Origin: Sphingomonadaceae bacterium
GTDB taxonomy: Bacteria; Pseudomonadota; Alphaproteobacteria; Sphingomonadales; Sphingomonadaceae
DNA length: 64,000 nucleotides
Direction of reading: 5' to 3'
NCBI GenBank assembly: GCA_019239915.1
Contig: JAFAZF010000063.1
Span: forward strand, 1 to 64,000
Shown here: in pieces, positions 61,488 to 64,000 of the stretch
How the letters are laid out: every line of letters begins with the position of its first letter
How positions within the stretch are numbered: the first letter of the stretch is position 1
Program-made: the position numbers and the translations under genes
The notes under the pieces: generated by a model
Told to the model about the DNA's origin: nothing
Database searches by the model: none
The model's input: the letters and a program-made list of their open reading frames with translations, nothing else

Positions 61488-63353
61488 ATGCGGTTGGTGC
61501 GGGCGATCTGGCGCTTTCTGATGGGCGTGAAGGACGCGCTGGCGCTCGTGCTGCTGCTGCTCTTCTTCGGCGCGATCTTCCTCGTTCTCACCGCCTCGCC
61601 CAACCCCAAGATCGCGAACGGCGGTGCGCTCTACCTCAAATTCTCGGGCGGCATCGTCGAGCAGCCGGCCGAGGCGCAGCCGGTCGATTTTCTCTCCGGC
61701 GCGGGCCCACCGGCGGTAGGGCAGACCCGCCTGCGTGACCTGATTCGCGCGCTCGAGGCCGCCGCCGACGACGACCGGGTCAAGGCGGTGGCGATGGATC
61801 TCGACGGCTTCACCGGCGGCGGCCAGGCGGCGATGGCCGATGTTGGCGCCGCGCTCGACGACGTGCGCGCGGCACACAAGCGCGTGCTCGCCTATGCCGG
61901 CAGCTACGGCGACGACGCTTATCAGCTCGCGGCGCATGCCGACGAGGTCTGGCTCGATCCGCTCGGCACCGTGCTGCCGATCGGTCCCGGCGGCAGCCAG
62001 CTTTATTATAAGGGGCTGATGGACAAGCTTGGCATCGAGGCCAAGGTCTACCGGGTCGGCGCGTTCAAGTCGGCGGTCGAGCCCTTCACGCGCGATGATC
62101 AGTCACCCGAGGCGCGCGCCGCCAACCAGCAGCTCGCCGACGCGCTGTGGCGCGATTGGCAGGCCGACGTCGCCAAGGCGCGGCCGAAGGCGCAGATCGC
62201 CGCGTATGTGAACGATCTCGCTGGCGGCAAGCCGCCCGCCGACTTCGCTCGGGCCGCGGTGGCGAGCGGCCTCGTCGACCATATCGGCGATCGCGTCGCC
62301 TTCGGGCAGCGGGTGGCCGCGATCGTCGGCCCCGGCGACAAGCGCACCGCCGGCGATTTCAAGCGCATCGATCTTGATGCCTGGACCGACGCCAACGAGC
62401 CGCCGAAGCGTGGTCCGGCAATCGGCGTCGTCACCATTGCCGGCGACATCGTCGATGGCCGCTCCCCGCCGGGCACGGCGGGCGGCGACACCATTTCCGA
62501 ACTGCTCCTGAAAGCGCTCGCCGAGAAGAACCTCAAGGCGCTCGTCGTCCGCATCGATTCTCCCGGCGGATCGGTCAGCGGCTCGGATCGCATCCGCGAC
62601 GCGATCCTCGAGGCCAGGCGGCGCGGGCTCCCGATCGTCGCCTCGATGGGTTCGGTCGCGGCATCAGGCGGCTACTGGGTCTCGACCGCGAGCGACTATG
62701 TTCTCGCCGAACCTTCGACGATCACCGGGTCGATCGGCGTGTTCGGCCTCCTGCCCACGTTCAAGGGCTCGCTCGCGAAGCTCGGCATGGGCGCCGACGG
62801 CGTGCGCGCAACGCCGCTTTCGGGCGAGCCGGACCCGCTTCAGGGCACCACGCCGCAGGTCGACGCACTGATGCAGGCGGGCGTCGACCAGATCTATGCG
62901 CGCTTCACCGGCCTCGTCGCGCAGGCGCGACACCTGCCCGTCGCCCGAGTCGACGAGATCGCCCAAGGCCATGTCTGGGAAGGTTCGACCGCGAAGACGC
63001 TCGGGCTCATCGACGGCTTCGGTGATCTCGACGACGCGATCGCCGAGGCCGCCAAGCGCGCCCACCTCGATCCCGAGAGCGTGCACCCGGTCTATATCGA
63101 GCGCGAGCCTTCCTGGGCACTGCGCTTCCTGCGCGACGCGATGGACCAGCGCAGCGACAGCAGCGGGGACAGCAGCGCGTGGTCGGCGCTGGTGACGCGT
63201 CCGGATGCGCTGCTCGCGCGCGCCCTCGCGGATGCCCGCACGGTCCTCTCCGGCCCGGTGATGCAGGTGCGCTGCCTCTCCTGCCCGCCTTCCGCGCCGC
63301 CGGCGCCGGCGCGCACGAGCATGACACGATTGGCGGAAGCACTGCTGCCGTGA
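61488..63353 (+). CDS. sppA: Signal peptide peptidase SppA (67K-type protease IV)
   Basis: VVRIDSPGGSVSGSDRIRDAILEARRRGLPIVASMGSVAASGGYWVSTASDYVLAEPSTITGSIGVFG; N-terminal TM segment. Confidence 0.93.
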   Translation: MRLVRAIWRFLMGVKDALALVLLLLFFGAIFLVLTASPNPKIANGGALYLKFSGGIVEQPAEAQPVDFLSGAGPPAVGQTRLRDLIRALEAAADDDRVKAVAMDLDGFTGGGQAAMADVGAALDDVRAAHKRVLAYAGSYGDDAYQLAAHADEVWLDPLGTVLPIGPGGSQLYYKGLMDKLGIEAKVYRVGAFKSAVEPFTRDDQSPEARAANQQLADALWRDWQADVAKARPKAQIAAYVNDLAGGKPPADFARAAVASGLVDHIGDRVAFGQRVAAIVGPGDKRTAGDFKRIDLDAWTDANEPPKRGPAIGVVTIAGDIVDGRSPPGTAGGDTISELLLKALAEKNLKALVVRIDSPGGSVSGSDRIRDAILEARRRGLPIVASMGSVAASGGYWVSTASDYVLAEPSTITGSIGVFGLLPTFKGSLAKLGMGADGVRATPLSGEPDPLQGTTPQVDALMQAGVDQIYARFTGLVAQARHLPVARVDEIAQGHVWEGSTAKTLGLIDGFGDLDDAIAEAAKRAHLDPESVHPVYIEREPSWALRFLRDAMDQRSDSSGDSSAWSALVTRPDALLARALADARTVLSGPVMQVRCLSCPPSAPPAPARTSMTRLAEALLP

Positions 63354-63898
63354 GCGTCACGATCCGGTCGGTCTCGCGCGACGATGCCGCGCCGATCGCC
63401 GCGATCTATGCGCATTATGTCACGAACACCGCGGTCACCTTCGAGGAGGTGCCGCCTGACGCCGCCGAGATGCGCGCGCGCATCGAAACCGTGTCGGCCA
63501 CGCATCCCTGGCTGATCGCCGCGACGGCGGACGGCGACCTTCTCGGCTATGCCTATGGCCGGCCCTATCATGGCCGCGCGGCCTATCGTTGGACATGCGA
63601 GACGGCGATCTACCTCGCGCACGATCGGCGCGGACGCGGCACCGGCCGCGCGCTCTACGCGCCGCTGCTCGATACGCTCACCGATCAGGGCTTCGTCGCG
63701 GCGATCGCCTCGATCACCGTGCCGAATGCGGAGAGCAGCCGCTTCCACGAGGCGCTCGGCTTCACATTCGTCGGCCGGATGACGGCGATCGGCTACAAGC
63801 TCGGCCGCTGGCACGATGTCGGTTATTGGCAGCGCGATCTCGGCCCCCGCAGTTCACCGCCAAAGGGACTCGCTTCAACAGGATTGTTGCAGAGATGA
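63350..63898 (+). CDS. GNAT family N-acetyltransferase (phosphinothricin acetyltransferase-like)
   Basis: VSVTIRSVSRDDAAPIAAIYAHYVTNTAVTFEEVPP; HDRRGRGTGRALYAPLLDTL; GTGA overlap with sppA stop. Confidence 0.88.
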   Translation: MSVTIRSVSRDDAAPIAAIYAHYVTNTAVTFEEVPPDAAEMRARIETVSATHPWLIAATADGDLLGYAYGRPYHGRAAYRWTCETAIYLAHDRRGRGTGRALYAPLLDTLTDQGFVAAIASITVPNAESSRFHEALGFTFVGRMTAIGYKLGRWHDVGYWQRDLGPRSSPPKGLASTGLLQR

Positions 63899-63959
63899 CA
63901 CAAGCCGTTCATTTCCGTCACGCAGGGCAATCTCCGCTAACCATAGCAGGAGACGCACC

Positions 63960-64000
63960 ATGAAGATCGTCAAGAAGACCGCCATCGCGCTCGCCGCCGC
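63960..64000 (+). CDS. Start of a CDS running off the window, apparent signal peptide
   Basis: RBS aggaga then ATG AAG ATC GTC AAG AAG ACC GCC ATC GCG CTC GCC GCC (MKIVKKTAIALAA...). Confidence 0.5.
   Translation, partial: MKIVKKTAIALAA

Overview
High-GC alphaproteobacterial DNA, most likely a sphingomonad (inferred from gene content and repeat style). About 1-46.3 kb is a dense catabolic island that looks dedicated to a polycyclic, steroid/bile-acid- or terpenoid-like substrate processed as CoA thioesters. It holds the C-terminus of a Rieske oxygenase, a KstD-like flavoprotein, an HsaA-like monooxygenase, two P450s, two OYE-family reductases, a GMC oxidoreductase, three adjacent pairs of acyl-CoA dehydrogenases, two CoA ligases, enoyl-CoA hydratases, a MaoC hydratase, a fused FadB-like enzyme, a thiolase, a thioesterase, a Nudix hydrolase, an APH-family kinase, a WS/DGAT-like acyltransferase, an HpaB-like hydroxylase, several SDRs, and GntR, LysR and AraC regulators. 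About 46.4-64 kb is core genome: ABC exporter, birA, split metH, metF, an ArsR-methyltransferase fusion regulator, mlaA, an S9 peptidase, groEL/groES with a CIRCE element, sppA and a GNAT. The points most worth a second look are: a tandem HTH-FCD-HTH-FCD GntR protein; a shared 14-bp near-identical motif in two divergent catabolic promoters; an APH-family kinase inside the ACAD cluster; an in-frame palindromic repeat inside metH; an SahR-like palindrome upstream of the arsR/MT-metF-metH operon; a 30-bp inverted-repeat family, one copy of which sits between groES and groEL; and a frameshifted hydrolase with its shift next to a GGCT tandem. No tRNA, rRNA, CRISPR array or transposase was found. 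All family calls come from motif recognition only; no database search was run.
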